DNA from: Pogonophryne albipinna
Taxonomy: Eukaryota; Chordata; Actinopteri; Perciformes; Artedidraconidae
Length of the DNA: 64,000 nucleotides
NCBI GenBank assembly: GCA_028583405.1
Contig: JAPTMU010000166.1
Location: forward strand, 279,001-343,000
Direction: 5' to 3'
The notes beneath the pieces are model-generated. The model was not told the DNA's origin and made no database searches. It saw only the letters and a program-made list of their open reading frames with translations. Below are positions 50,975 through 62,639 of the stretch, one piece after another (the first letter of the stretch is position 1; each line of letters starts with the position of its first letter). The position numbers and the translations under genes are program-made.

Positions 50975-51235
50975 ACATTCAAGTTTCAAGGCTTTCATTG
51001 TCATGTGTGCAGAGCTACAGTGTAGATATGACACAGAACATCCAACAGAGCAACACAATAACACAGATACAATAGTACAGGTAAATACGAAATCAATATA
51101 ACTAGTGCAAGAAGATTCTATATACAAGTAATTGGAATATGATATATTGGATAAATAATGTTGCAAACAGATGAATGTTATGGAAGTTCAGGTGTTTAAC
51201 GGTCTGATGGCCTGTGGGATGAAACACGGCATCAT
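50975..51235. repeat. Dispersed repeat fragment (LINE/SINE-like)
   Basis: TTCAAGGCTTTCATTGTCAT, GCTACAGTGTAGATATGACA, ATAACTAGTGCAAGAAGA and GTTTAACGGTCTGATGGCCT resemble 58805-58960 (CAAAGCTTTATCATCATGTG, CCAGTGTAGATATGGAAACG, AAATAGTGCAAGAAGAGTC). The shared wording indicates a dispersed family. Confidence 0.6.
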
Positions 51236-51339
51236 CCGGGTTTAATGAACAACTTATGAAGCTCGGTTACTCTGAATGGAAATGATAAAACAGGATATAT
51301 AGACGGGGGGCCGGCTGTGCACAGACGGGAGGGGGAGGG

Positions 51340-51450
51340 TTTGAGTTTGGGATTGCGGCGCTGCATTTGCATAAAGGGCAGGGCAGTTTGCCCAATGGTG
51401 GGAAAGGTTGGCATCACGCCTTTCAGACTGGCAGCGAGGGGAGACTGGAG
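51340..51450 (+). promoter_or_regulatory. Candidate regulatory element with an NFI-type site
   Basis: Repeat-poor stretch with TTGGCATCACGCCTT at 51418-51432, eight of ten bases of the NFI palindrome TTGGC-N5-GCCAA at correct spacing. Nearby are CATTTGCATA (octamer-like, 51364) and GTTTGCCCAATGG (51387). Located in an nfix intron, so autoregulation is conceivable, but such sites occur by chance. Confidence 0.25.
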
Positions 51451-52104
51451 AGAGAGACAGAGAGAGGGGGTGATGGGGGCGGGGGAGGTAGTCAATAGTG
51501 CATCCCTTGTTCAGAAAGAGGAGGTTCCTCTCTGTTGGCAGCAGCGACGGCTAAACCTCCAGTTTGATTGTGTGCTAGATTGGCCCTTTATTTGTCTGAT
51601 TGCAAAGCGTTCAGCGGTGCATTAGCAGCTTTCTGCAGACGGCCACATGTCTCACAGTTTATACACCATAATACTTTAATGGTCAGATATTTGACTTGCA
51701 TCACAGCAGCTCCATGTGTAACATCAACAGACAGATATCAAGACACAAAACGTGAGAAACAAACAACAAACATTTAACATCGCATCAGGATCAGAGAGAG
51801 AAGCTGCTCAGAGAGCCTTCTGCGTGCATCTGATCTGGACTCAGCTCTGTGTTCACTGAGAGCTAAATACAGAGCTTCAGTCTGACTTTATTGAATCGCG
51901 GGACCCTGTATCTCTGATTGGATGGTAGCAGTTAGATCGTGTCAGATCATCAGGCGGGTTTTTGGGGGAAGTTTCATCATGTCAGCGTCGGCCTCCACCG
52001 CAAGCGGCAAAGGTTAACGGTCGTGTTGATTTAGCTTGATGGTGATTCAGACGTGTTCCCGGCAATTTGTACCGGACACAAAGACAAACACAGGCCTGAG
52101 AGTG
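51451..52104. other. Intronic sequence, nothing recognised
   Basis: Complex, comparatively G/C-balanced sequence with no exon recognised. Confidence 0.45.
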
Positions 52105-52146
52105 TGTGTGTGTGTGTGTGTGTTCCTGTGTGTGTGTGTGTGTGTG
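52105..52146. repeat. (GT)n microsatellite, interrupted
   Basis: GT runs split by TTCCTGT. Confidence 0.95.
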
Positions 52147-52279
52147 TTTGCGTATTTATTAATCTCAGAAAGAAGTATTCAAATAAAAAAGTACATAATA
52201 AACAAATGACCATACGAGAGAGATAACTTTCAGACATACGGGAAAGCCTGTTTATACACACACAGAGGCCTGAGACTCA

Positions 52280-52282
<3 letters not shown>

Positions 52283-52327
<45 letters not shown>
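52283..52327. repeat. (GT)n microsatellite
   Basis: Pure GT run. Confidence 0.97.
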
Positions 52328-53090
52328 TGATGTCATGCTCGTAGGGAGTGAAAGGGCTGATTATTTGGGCTGTTATTCCTGGCTCTGGCTCCGTGACGCT
52401 GTGTTTCTGCAGAGTCTCCCCACATCGAGGTAATGACCGCTGCTGAGGGTGTGATGCCGGGAAGCGCACGGCGACCGCAGACCTCCGTAACCCTTCTGCT
52501 CTCAACACCCCGATGGTTATTAACCGTGGGATGAGAAGTCGCCCTGTGTGTGTGCATTAAAGCAACTTTAGCATAAGTAAAGGGATTTCTTAAATCTCAC
52601 ACTGAACACTTTTTAGTTATATCTTTAACCCAGATGATTTGTCCAGGTTTCCCAACAGATGAAGAAGTGTCTGCTAAACATATGGGTGACGGCATATTGT
52701 TTAAAACGAGGTTAAGTGAGTTGTTGAACCTGAATGACATATTTGACTTTGTTTTAATATACGTATGTTTGCTTCTATATGATTGCATATGGAAATGAAG
52801 GTTAAGAGGGCAAGTAGAGGTATTCAAAACACATATCACGAATGGAGAGGGACATTATTTCTTTCTACTGGAAGCGACCATAACGTTTTTTGGAATAACC
52901 AAATCATGCTGTTTTTTGGTGCTCAACATCCTGAATATTTCTATTTGATGGAAGATTGCAGCCTTAAAAAAACATGGTCTGTTGGGTTCGGAGGTTAAAC
53001 AAGTGTTTAGAAAGTTTACTTAAGTTAAAGCACCAATATATCTATCTACACATTTCTATCAAAAGGCCTGGATGTCTAATGTAATTGTTT
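52328..53090. other. Intronic sequence, nothing recognised
   Basis: The 71-residue frame at 52783-52998 has fairly coding-like composition but no motif I recognise. It precedes a LINE-type tail, so it may be a decayed retroelement piece. Confidence 0.35.
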
Positions 53091-53165
53091 TTATTTAACT
53101 TTTTGGTTGTTTTTTCTTACCAGCCAAATTCATCGTTAACCTGCTTGGCAATAAACCTGATTCTG
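53091..53165 (+). repeat. LINE-type 3' tail relic
   Basis: TTGGCAATAAACCTGATTCTG with a following TTCG is the ending seen in many fish non-LTR copies. No ORF is attached. Confidence 0.5.
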
Positions 53166-53473
53166 ATTCGCTAATGAACTAAAGAATAAGACGCCTCCTG
53201 TGACAGATATAGTCTCATTTATTACATTACTGTATTGTTTACACTGACTGTTAGGATTAGGGTTAGAAGTGGAAAGGGTCAGAGACATATTTTCTCATGA
53301 TTACGAGATGAGACATCTTTAGGTAACACAAACATTTTTTCCGTTTGATGAAGTGTTGATGGTACTGAGAGAAAAACCCTTTCCCATAATGTCTTTGAAA
53401 ATATCTGGTATTATCAGAATAACTCTCGTAATCATGAGAAATGTTAAGTGAAATGTGTCTTTGACTGTTTATT

Positions 53474-54112
53474 AGGGCTGTACCCGAATATTCGTTCATT
53501 GGAGTACTATTCGGGTTTCAATTACGTTATTCGGATACTCGTTTTTTTTGGCACTGCGGCTGCCAAATAGAATGTAATGAAATCTCCAATACCAACGTAA
53601 GAGCTTGTGCCTCTTCGGGGGGTGCTAACACTTAAACTTTATCGTTTACTTTCTCCGTCTTTATATGTAGATATTACTTTTTCTCCGTTAATCTCCGTCA
53701 CGTTGTTTCCATAGCAACAACAACTTCCTGTCAACAGCGCTAACTCTCCTTCAAAATAAAAGCATGTCCATAAAAAATAGGAAGCCAAGCCAAATTACAC
53801 TTAAGACATTTACAACTGCAACGAAAGTAACAAACACAATGCGATATCCTTTTCAATTTCAAAGAACACAAATTGGGTTACATTAAAAAATAACTATAAA
53901 ACAACAATACTGTAGAATAACAAAATGGATGCCGTGAATAAAACCGTTTAGTTTACATAACTCACACAACCTCCACAAATACGTGCTGATTACTACCGAA
54001 CATTTGATATACATTGTTTTTATATTCAGGGTTGTGAGAAACAGTATTTCGATCTCTCTGTCTGTACACACAAACTGGAAGATCGACATTAAAGTTGACT
54101 TTGACTTTTGAA
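53474..54112 (+). mobile_element. Insertion with hAT-like left end and LINE-like right end
   Basis: Starts TAGGGCTGTACCCGAATATT, a typical start of fish hAT elements, but no matching right end follows. About 53885-54108 ends ATTAAAGTTGACTTTGACTT, resembling a LINE 3' tail. It is probably two nested or adjacent remnants. Confidence 0.5.
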
Positions 54113-54312
54113 GGGTCTCAAAGATTTTTCCTCAAAAGTACGAGATATTTCCAAATGATTACGAGATGGGACATCTTTGTGTTTGCTTTAGGTAACATGA
54201 AGCTTATTTCTGTTGCGTATCATGTTTAATAATTGTATTGATGGTACTGAGAGAAAAAACCTTTCCCATAATATCTTTGAAAACATCTGGTATTATCAGA
54301 ATACATCTCGTA

Positions 54313-54443
54313 GGCAAGGCAAGTTTATTCATATAGCACCTTTCAGCACCAGGCAATTCAAGCTGCTTTACAAAAATGAAAGACATTCAGACAAAGGCAT
54401 TTAAAAACAGTAAAAGATAATCAAAGAAACATTAAAAGAAAAA
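54313..54443 (+). mobile_element. Short retroelement fragment with 4-bp flanking repeat
   Basis: GGCAAGGCAAGTTTATTCAT, ATAGCACCTTTCAGCACCAG and CAATTCAAGCTGCTTTACA, ending in A-rich sequence, is a common fish SINE/LINE-end sequence. CGTA flanks it at 54309-54312 and 54444-54447, splitting a CTCGTAATCATGAG word that is intact in the copy at 53430. Confidence 0.7.
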
Positions 54444-54738
54444 CGTAATCATGAGGGTCTCAATACGTTTGTTTCCTCAGAAGTACGAGGTATTTCCAAA
54501 TGATTACGAGATGGGACATCTTTGTGTTTGCTTTAGGTAACATGAAGCTTATTTCTGTTGCATTCCATGTTTGTGTTGAGCCAAACACGTTTCCCCGCTC
54601 TGATGGACACTGTTACAGTTCTGATGAAATGCAACGAAGCAGACATGGATCTCCATCTGACAGCTAACCGGTTTGAGTCGTGGTGTCGGTGTCAGATAAC
54701 CAGGAGGATCTTTTAAATCTCTTTCCATGCATCGACGC

Positions 54739-56272
54739 TAGGGCTGCACGGTATTGAAAAAAACTGACACCGCGATTTTTTCCCCCCCTGCGGTATATAT
54801 TGCGTTTTTTTTTAACCTGTTAAGCCCCAAAGTCCACGCGGGTACTTTACTTTTTTTTTCACGACAGTGTCTCAGGGGATCGTAATATTTAAGAACCTAT
54901 TAATGTGTTATACCAGATTAACGGAAATAATCTCAGCTAACTGACGATACAAACTATTTTTACCAAAACAAAACACAAGTCTCATAAGAAGCATCTAAAT
55001 GACCCCTGAGCGAAAAATGCTAACGCACTTTGGCACAGAACTCAAGATAAAAGATACCCTTATTACTTATCGTAGCTGCACATACAAGATATCCGATTAA
55101 AGCTGAGGTTCCACAGATTATTTAGGTATATATTATCATCACTGAGTGATCTGATCTCGCAACAGGGAAAGCAAACACAGACATCACAACACGTACCTTT
55201 ACGGAGCTTCTAGGGGAGATGTCTCACCGTAGCTGTCAATCTGATCAAAAGACGTGTTCAATGGCATTAAAACGAGAAAGAAAAAACGCGGCTGAATCGG
55301 TTAATCCATAGGTTTTTAACGTCTCTGTATAAAAAAAATGATTTAATTTATAATCCATAATTCAATTTTTATGTAAATATCGCAGCGCAAAAGTTAGCTG
55401 CTAATGGTAGCCACCAGAGTGGCTGCTGCTTCCGGTCTTGGCATGTTGCTTACCCTCAAATAAGGGGGTTCATCTGTGAATGAAGAAGAGTGGTAAGGGA
55501 TCCAAGAGATTAAACGTATTTGTTACGACCCATTAAACTATAGGAAGCTTCTTGGAAGTAAATCTTCATTCTCTCCGGTATTGTCCTCCTGTGTCTCGCT
55601 CATTTTTTACCAGTGTTTTGATGGTCTGCAAACTAGCGGGGCGGGGCCTGCTGTGATCTGATCAAGAATGATTGTGATTGGTAGTTTGCTGTGCATGCAG
55701 GGGAAGTTCTACACACACCAACACATAAACAAATAAGGAGTGAGAGTGACGCGTAGCCAAAACCGGAAGCTGCATACACTCTGGTGGCTACCATTAGCAG
55801 CTAACTTTTGGGCTCCGATTTTTACATAAAAATTGAATTATGGATTATAAACAATTGCTTCAAAGCCACAGATACATTATCAACTTATGGATCAACCGAT
55901 TCAGCCGCGTTTTTTCTTTCTCGTTTTAATGCCATTGAACACGTCTTTTGATCAGATTGACAGCTACGGTGAGACGATCTCCAGTAAAAGCTCCGTAAAA
56001 GGTACGTGTTGTGATGTCTGTTTGCTTTCCCTGTTGCGAGATCGGATCGCTTAGATACTATACTTAAATAATCTGTGGAGTCTCAGCTTTAATCGGATAT
56101 ATTGTATGTGCAGTTTCGATAAGTAATAAGGGTATCTTTATTTTGAATTCTGTGCTAAAGTGCGTTAGCATTTAAAAAAAAAGAAGAATAAAACCGCACG
56201 TCCCTGCGGTGTGAATACCGCGCATGCGCATACCGCGGTTATCGCCATGACACGGTATATCGTTCAGCCCTA
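54739..56272. mobile_element. hAT-type non-autonomous element, perfect 8-bp target duplication, nested palindrome
   Basis: Left end TAGGGCTGCACGGTATTGAA; the minus-strand right end is TAGGGCTGAACGATATACCG. The duplicated target ATCGACGC stands at 54731-54738 and 56273-56280. Inside, 55015-55442 and 55756-56173 are long inverted copies, with a loop of about 310 bp. No transposase frame. Confidence 0.9.
55015..56173. repeat. Inverted repeat with arms of about 420 bp inside the hAT element
   Basis: Arms pair from AAATGCTAACGCACTTTGGC (left outer) with GTGCGTTAGCATTT (right outer) to GCTTCCGGTCTTGGC (left inner) with GCCAAAACCGGAAGC (right inner). Similarity is high though broken by small indels and substitutions. 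Possibly an older foldback element captured by the hAT element. Confidence 0.85.
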
Positions 56273-56280
56273 ATCGACGC

Positions 56281-57570
56281 CTTCAAACGGGGACGATCAG
56301 AAAATACAATCGTGCCGTCTGAGCTCTCGTTGTGTGTGAAAAAAGCTGACTTTGGCATTTCACACTCGTCACTTTGAAAAGACGAGCAAAGCCCTGCAGC
56401 TTTGTGAGGCGGCAAGTTAACGCATGAACCTGAAGCACCTTCTCAGTTCACGGTGTGTTGAAATGTTAATCCCAATAAAGTATCTGTTCATTAGACGGGT
56501 TATGGTGTAACACTCTGCTCTGCTTTGAGTCTATTGATGAGTTTAATTCCCTGTGATGTGTGTCAACCACAGTACATCAAAGATAATGAAGAAAGGTACC
56601 ACGCACTGGCTGCTTATGTGACATTATATCTCACTTCAATGTTCTGGACATCTTCATAAAAAATGAATCAGCTCCCGTCCAACAGAAATAGAAATGCAGG
56701 ATCAAAGAGAATGAATTTGCTAAATGCATTTCTTTGTTGCCCGCCAGGCGCGTTGTGTTTACCGATTACAGAACTGGTTTTTACCACGGTAGAAAATGAA
56801 CACCTGCCACCGGCCAAATGCTGCTGAAACCGGGCTGAGTTCGTCTCCTCTTGCAGACTCGTTGGCAGGCGCGTTATTTGGATCTCCGTCGATAAGGTTA
56901 TTTTATTCACCGTATGAGTTTTGAATTGTTATATTTAAAGATTCCATTTGGTTTTTATTGGCTATTCTTCTTAGGGTTCGGAATACAAACAGATTCAAAC
57001 ACTTACGTTGCAAGTAAAACACTTTAAACCAACAGAAACCCAACACTGTACAATTATTGCCCTGCAAGCAGCAGCAGGGAGCCTGCCTTATACTAATTAA
57101 AACATCATTTACTTCATATTACTCTTGTTGCACATACATTTAGGTAAGATATTTGTAAAACCTATTCCATCTGAACTCTGAAATGGTGTATCCCAGAGCA
57201 TCATGAGTTTCCATAACTCCACAAATAGCATCAAGGCAACAAACGTTATATTAATCTCATTGGATTTTAGTAGAAGAAGCTCTTGGGTTGCTAACTTCAG
57301 GGTCGGCCTACACAAATACGTCATCATTGCACCGCTCTTATGAGTTTATTCCACCTCAACAAGCTTTGATAAGAATACTTTGCTGCCGAGCTTTAGTGGT
57401 TTCCATTTGGCATCATTTTTGCTTATGCTCAAATTAAGAGTGTCCGTCTATCACCAAAATGGAGTCGGCCGTGAACAGATCGGCCCACGATGTACAAATC
57501 CAAAATCAAAAGGCCTTAACCTCTCGGTACGGTCAGTCGTATCAGCGTTGCTCAGAGTGTGTTGGCAGCA
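56281..57570. other. Intronic sequence, nothing recognised
   Basis: Complex AT-rich sequence. AATCCCAATAAAGTATCTG near 56469 resembles a LINE tail word. Confidence 0.45.

Positions 57571-57574
<4 letters not shown>

Positions 57575-57603
<29 letters not shown>
57575..57603. repeat. (GT)n microsatellite
   Basis: Short pure GT run upstream of the long one. Confidence 0.95.
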
Positions 57604-57605
<2 letters not shown>

Positions 57606-57719
57606 GGCACAGTGAGAAACACATGAGTCATGCCCGGGCACGGCCACACACACTTCTGAGAGACGCAGGGCGGCGTCTTCATACGACAACACATTCTTTG
57701 GAGACAGCAGCAGAGCTTG

Positions 57720-57952
<233 letters not shown>

Positions 57953-57969
57953 AAAAGCAGGTAATATGC

Positions 57970-59644
57970 ACCATGAGGCATGCAGGTACACAAAGCCCTG
58001 ATTTCCTGCAGCAGAATCAACAAGCTCCATGTGGCGTTAAGCTGGGTCTAACAGTGGAGGAAGTAAATAGGTCCTATACTTAAGTAAAGGCAGCAATACC
58101 ACAGTCTAAAAACACTCTATTATAAGTCCTGAGTTCCAGATGGTATTTAGTTAAGAGTATTATCAGCTTGTTCCCTCGTGCATACAGGGCAGCAACTGTT
58201 ATTGTCTGTTTGTATGCTGCTGTGTCGGGTTTGAAGTGTTTAACATGTACACTTGTTGTTTGTTTCTGTTTGCTTTGAGAACTATTGGAAGAAAAGCCAA
58301 TTCGGCTGCAAGAGATCCGGCCAAAAACCCAAATCCGATCTTTAAATATGACATTTTAGAATCATACGGCAAACATTTCCTCAAACAAGATCCGAAACAA
58401 TGAGTCTGAGAAAGTCTGCATACTATGTGTAACTATGGAGTAGATTAGAAGTATATATATATATCAGACAAACACATGAAGTTGTTTTTAAAAAAGTACC
58501 TACAAATGTTGTTACCTCGGAGAAGCAGTGGAGTAGAAGTACAAAGAGGTTAATACTCAAAATGAACCTTAAGTTGAGTACTTTTACACAAGGCACTAAA
58601 GCCACATCCCTCCTCTGAACTGACGTCATTGCCCTCATCGATCCTGGCGTCTGCACGTTCCAACAGGCCATCACATATTGTTTTATTACATCTCTATCAT
58701 AAAAACTAAACCGCCTCGAGGGGCTCTCATTCCTTCCAGAGTGTATCTTTGATTAGCTTGAAGAACACAAACCCCTCAGTGTCTCCGTGGTTTGATGAGA
58801 ACATGATTCAATTCAAAGCTTTATCATCATGTGCACATTAGCTCCAGTGTAGATATGGAAACGACTGAAGTCCCCCAACAGAGCAACATGAATACATATA
58901 GGACAGAGAACAGAAGAAATAGTGCAAGAAGAGTCTGATCTGTGTTGAGTTGAGAGAGATTTAATAAAACGCTGTCTGCTGGCCTGTTGGAACGTGCAGA
59001 CGATATATCGATGAGAGCAATGACGTCAATCCAGAGGAAAAGTGCTCAACCTAAGCTCCATTTTGAGGTGCTTTTACTGACTTTCTACTCCACTGCTTCT
59101 ACTCAGAGGTAAAAACACTTGTAGGTACTTTTTTAAAAACAATTTCATGTGTTTGTCTGATATATATATATACTTCTAATCTACTCCATAGTTACACATA
59201 GTATGCAGACTTTCTCAGACTCATTGTTTCGGATCTTGTTTGAAGAAATGTTTGCCGTATGATTCTAAAATGTCATATTTAAAGATCTGATTTGGGTTTT
59301 TTGCCGGATCTCTTGCAGCCGAATTGGCTTTTCTTCCAATAGTTCTCAAAGCAAACAGAAACAAACAACAAGTGTACATGTTAAACACTTCAAACCGGAC
59401 ACAGCAGCATACAAACAGACAGTAACAGTTGCTGCCCTGTATGCACGAGGGAACAAGCTGATAATACTCTTAACTAAATACCATCTTGAACTCAGGACTT
59501 GTATTTGTAATAGAGTACTTTCTTTTGTATTACTACTTTTACTTCAGTGTAGTATCTATATACTTCCTCCAGCTTAACGCCACATGGACCTTGTTGATTC
59601 TGCTGCAGGAAATCAGGGCTTTGTGTCCCTGCATGCCTCATGGT
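57970..59644. repeat. Large inverted repeat, arms of about 660-700 bp
   Basis: Left arm 57970-58669, right arm 58981-59644, loop of about 311 bp. Outer ends pair ACCATGAGGCATGCAGG with its complement; inner ends pair CGTCTGCACGTTCCAACAGG. In a 150-bp stretch compared by eye (58206-58357 with the opposite arm) I count about three differences. The outer part of each arm contains an ACTTAAGTA-family start (GTGGAGGAAGTAAATAGG). The loop holds the dispersed fragment at 58805-58960. There is no coding frame, and no target duplication was identified. Confidence 0.92.
58805..58960. repeat. Dispersed repeat fragment in palindrome loop
   Basis: Shares ordered words with 50982-51130, as noted there. 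Its confinement to the loop suggests that the arms formed around it or that it inserted later. Confidence 0.55.
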
Positions 59645-59794
59645 ATGGGTGGAGAGACTCTGTTGATGGAGCTCTGGAGGTGGAGGAGGCCGGTTGGTTT
59701 TCACGCAGGCAGCGGAGCCCTTTTGTGGGGCAGGAATGTGCCGTGCGTGCCTCTCAGCTGGTCCCCCCCCTGCAGGGCACGTTAGCACGAAGCC

Positions 59795-61560
59795 ACCGCA
59801 AATTGCTTGCACATTTTTCACACATAGTAACGTGCTGGTTTGTAAACTCGGAGAAGTGCAACCAACCGAGTTCTGGGGGTCTTTACGCATCACTGGCACC
59901 CCCAAAATGTACTTTTTCCACCCGGTCTTTTTCTAAGGATGAACACGACACAATGATACTTTGATGAGGATTGTTCTTGCAATACAGCAGCCTCATTGAC
60001 AACATCACCAAGGAGACGTGGTTAGGAGAAGCGGCCATTTAACATACCTTTACAACCACTGAAGACAACATGTTTCAAGACCCTATTATCAACATTTGAT
60101 TTGCAATTAATTTCAGGAATGACTACAAATTGCTTGCAGATTTTTCACACATAGTAACGTGCTGGTTTGTAAACTCGGAGAAGTGCAACCAACCGAGTTC
60201 TGGGGGTCTTTACGCATCACTGGCCCCCCAAAATGTACTTTTTCCATCCTGTCTTCTTCTAGTTATTAACATGGCTTACACGATACAATGATACTCTGAT
60301 GAGAAATGTTCTTGCAATGCAGCAGCCTCATTTACAACATCAGCAGGGAGACATTTTTAGAAACGGACATTTAACATACCTTTAAAATCACTGAAGACAA
60401 CATGTTTAAAACCCTTTAACGTACATTTGATTTGCAATGTAACTGCGTATTTCATTTCAGGTTTGACTACAAATGACATGCACATTTTTCACACATAGTA
60501 ACGTTCTGGTTTGTAAACTCGGAGAAGTGCAACCAACCGAGTTCTGGGGGTCTTTACGCATCACTTGTGTGGGGTGTTTGAACCTCTTTTCCCCTCTTGT
60601 CTTTAAAATACTATCATGTGTCTGACCCCCGAATTATTCCAACGATTAACATGGATTTCACAATAAGATGACACTTTATTATCTGGAATTGTTCTTGCAA
60701 CACAGCAGCTCCATTTGCAACATCAAGAAGCAGAAATATGTAAGGCAAGAAATGAGGAAACATTACAGAACAGTCGCTGATGTTCAAGACCCTTTAGCGT
60801 ACATTTGATTTGCAATAACTGCGTATTTAACTTCAGGATTGAATACAAATTGCTTGCAGATTTTTCACACATAGTAACGGGGGAAGTGCAACCAACCCTG
60901 TTCTGGGGAACTTTACGCATCACCTGCCCCCCAAAAAATGACTCAGAGCGTGGGGTGTTTGGACGTACTTTCCCCTCGGTCTTTAAAAGATAATCATGTG
61001 TCTGAACCCCTGAAAGGTTCTAATGATTATCATGTGGGCTGACGCGGTATGAGGACACTATTGCAACACAGCAGCTCCATTAGCAACATCGAGTAGTACA
61101 AATATTTAAGGCAAGAAACAAGGAAACGTTACAATCACTGAAGACGACCTGTTTAAGACCCTTTAATGTACATTTAATCCGGGGTTAAACTCTGTCGTTC
61201 ATTTAAGATTGGCTACAAATTGCGTGCAGATTTTTGAGGTGCTGGTATGTCCAGCCAGCACTATGTGAGTTCTTTCACCTGCACCCCCAAAATGACTCAG
61301 TGTGGGGTGTTCAAAAGTACATCCCCCCCCCTGTCTTTCAAATATAATCATGTTTGTTTCCCCAGAATAGTCCTAATGATTGTGACGGGGGCTTACGGCA
61401 CTATAATACTGTTCTGGGAATTTGCGTTGCAACACAGCAGCTCCATTTGCAACAACAAGGCATCGTCTCTGCTCTTCATGCATCACCTGACCTCCTCAAT
61501 GACTCAGAGTGTTATGATTTCCTGTATTTCAAATATAAACATGTGTCTATCACCTGAATG
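59795..61560 (+). repeat. Diverged tandem repeat, about 5 copies of 327-376 bp
   Basis: The anchor ATTTTTCACACATAGTAACG starts near 59813, 60140, 60484 and 60860, with a diverged fifth copy near 61230. Other shared words are GAAGTGCAACCAACCGAGTT, GGGGGTCTTTACGCATCAC, TTCTTGCAATACAGCAGC and CATTTGATTTGCAAT. Confidence 0.88.
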
Positions 61561-61587
61561 CTGTAAGAAACCTAAATGATTACACGA

Positions 61588-61660
61588 TACCAGAATCAGA
61601 AGACCTTTATTGTCCTTTTACTTAACGACATTTCACAGACTTCTGAGGCAAGAGGTAATT
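61588..61660. repeat. LINE-type 3' fragment, inverted
   Basis: CCAGAATCAGAAGACCTTTA followed by TTGTCC resembles the minus strand of a LINE tail (AATAAAG...CTGATTCTG). Confidence 0.45.
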
Positions 61661-62370
61661 ACATGTTAATTGAATGAACACATTTGACTGCTATATGTTG
61701 TTGGCAAGCCGTTTTCACTGTTTCTTCAGACACTAGCTTTGATATTAAAACAACAGCAAGCTAGAGAAGACGTCAGGATCCACGTCACTGCGACGTCCCA
61801 TCTTCTAGACCCCTAAATGGCTATTTCATAAAGGTAGAAAGGGCTGCAGGAAGTGAAGAAAAGAACTAGTTGTTTTCACTCATATTGCAGGTGCGATATG
61901 TTTCGTGATCTCAGAGGGATTCATCATTTCTGGAACCTGTTCATCGAAAAGTGTTAAAATTATCATAGTGTGATTATTTTAAATACTCTCTGCAGCTCGA
62001 GAATACATTCAGATATTTTCCGCCCTTTTTGAATCATCAAAACATAATCGGGTCTGGAGACATGACTCCATTTTCCAAGTACGTCAAAAGGCCGTTACTT
62101 TCTTTGCTTCACTGAACCCATATGTTGTGTTCAGGGTCCTGGATCTACTGAACTTAGTGTTTTTAGCTTCATACTTCTATGGCTTTTTCTCGTTATATGG
62201 AATATACTGTATAATATATATAAGATATGATATAAGACACGTTTTGTCTTAACCACATTTTGCCATTACTGCATTTGTTGGATGCACCAGTTTTGGATAA
62301 CATACCCACCTCTTGCATCTTTACACTCTGAATGAGTGAATCTGCATCTCCTCCCCCTCGGTTCTGGCTC
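61661..62370. other. Intronic sequence, nothing recognised
   Basis: Complex AT-rich sequence. Confidence 0.5.
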
Positions 62371-62371
62371 C

Positions 62372-62460
62372 GGGCTGGGGTCAGGGGTCGGGAGGGGGGG
62401 GGGGGGTGAGGGTCGGGATCTGTCAGGGGTCGGGGACTCTGGGCTGGGCAGGAGAGGAGC
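62372..62460 (+). other. G-rich tract with G-quadruplex potential
   Basis: Several runs of three or more G separated by short loops, including GGGCTGGGGTCAGGGGTCGG, a run of about 14 G at 62393-62406, and GTCGGGGACTCTGGG. On the coding strand of the presumed nfix transcript. Confidence 0.6.
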
Positions 62461-62639
62461 TGATGAAGGGCCCGGCGGCTCCGAGGCCCTCAGGTCAGCC
62501 GGACCAGCGTTTAATTGGTCTAACGAGAGGCAGCGTTGGATAGGTCGGAAACACAGGGCATTGTGGGTCAGGAACAGAAAGGGCTGCAGTTTTTGAACTT
62601 GACTTAAGTTAAAGATATTATTAGTGATGTGGGAACCCT

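Larger units (their letters stand above)
53280..54600 (+). repeat. Diverged tandem copies broken by later insertions
   Basis: Three related segments (53285-53460, 54115-54312, 54444-54590) share GATTACGAGATGGGACATCT, TTGATGGTACTGAGAGAAAA, CTTTCCCATAATATCTTTGA and ATCTGGTATTATCAGAATA. The gaps between them hold the pieces listed at 53474 and 54313. Confidence 0.75.

Noticed and set aside
52783..52998. 71-residue frame with coding-like composition
   Set aside because: No recognised family. It lies just before a LINE-type tail and could be retroelement debris, so it is not annotated as a gene.
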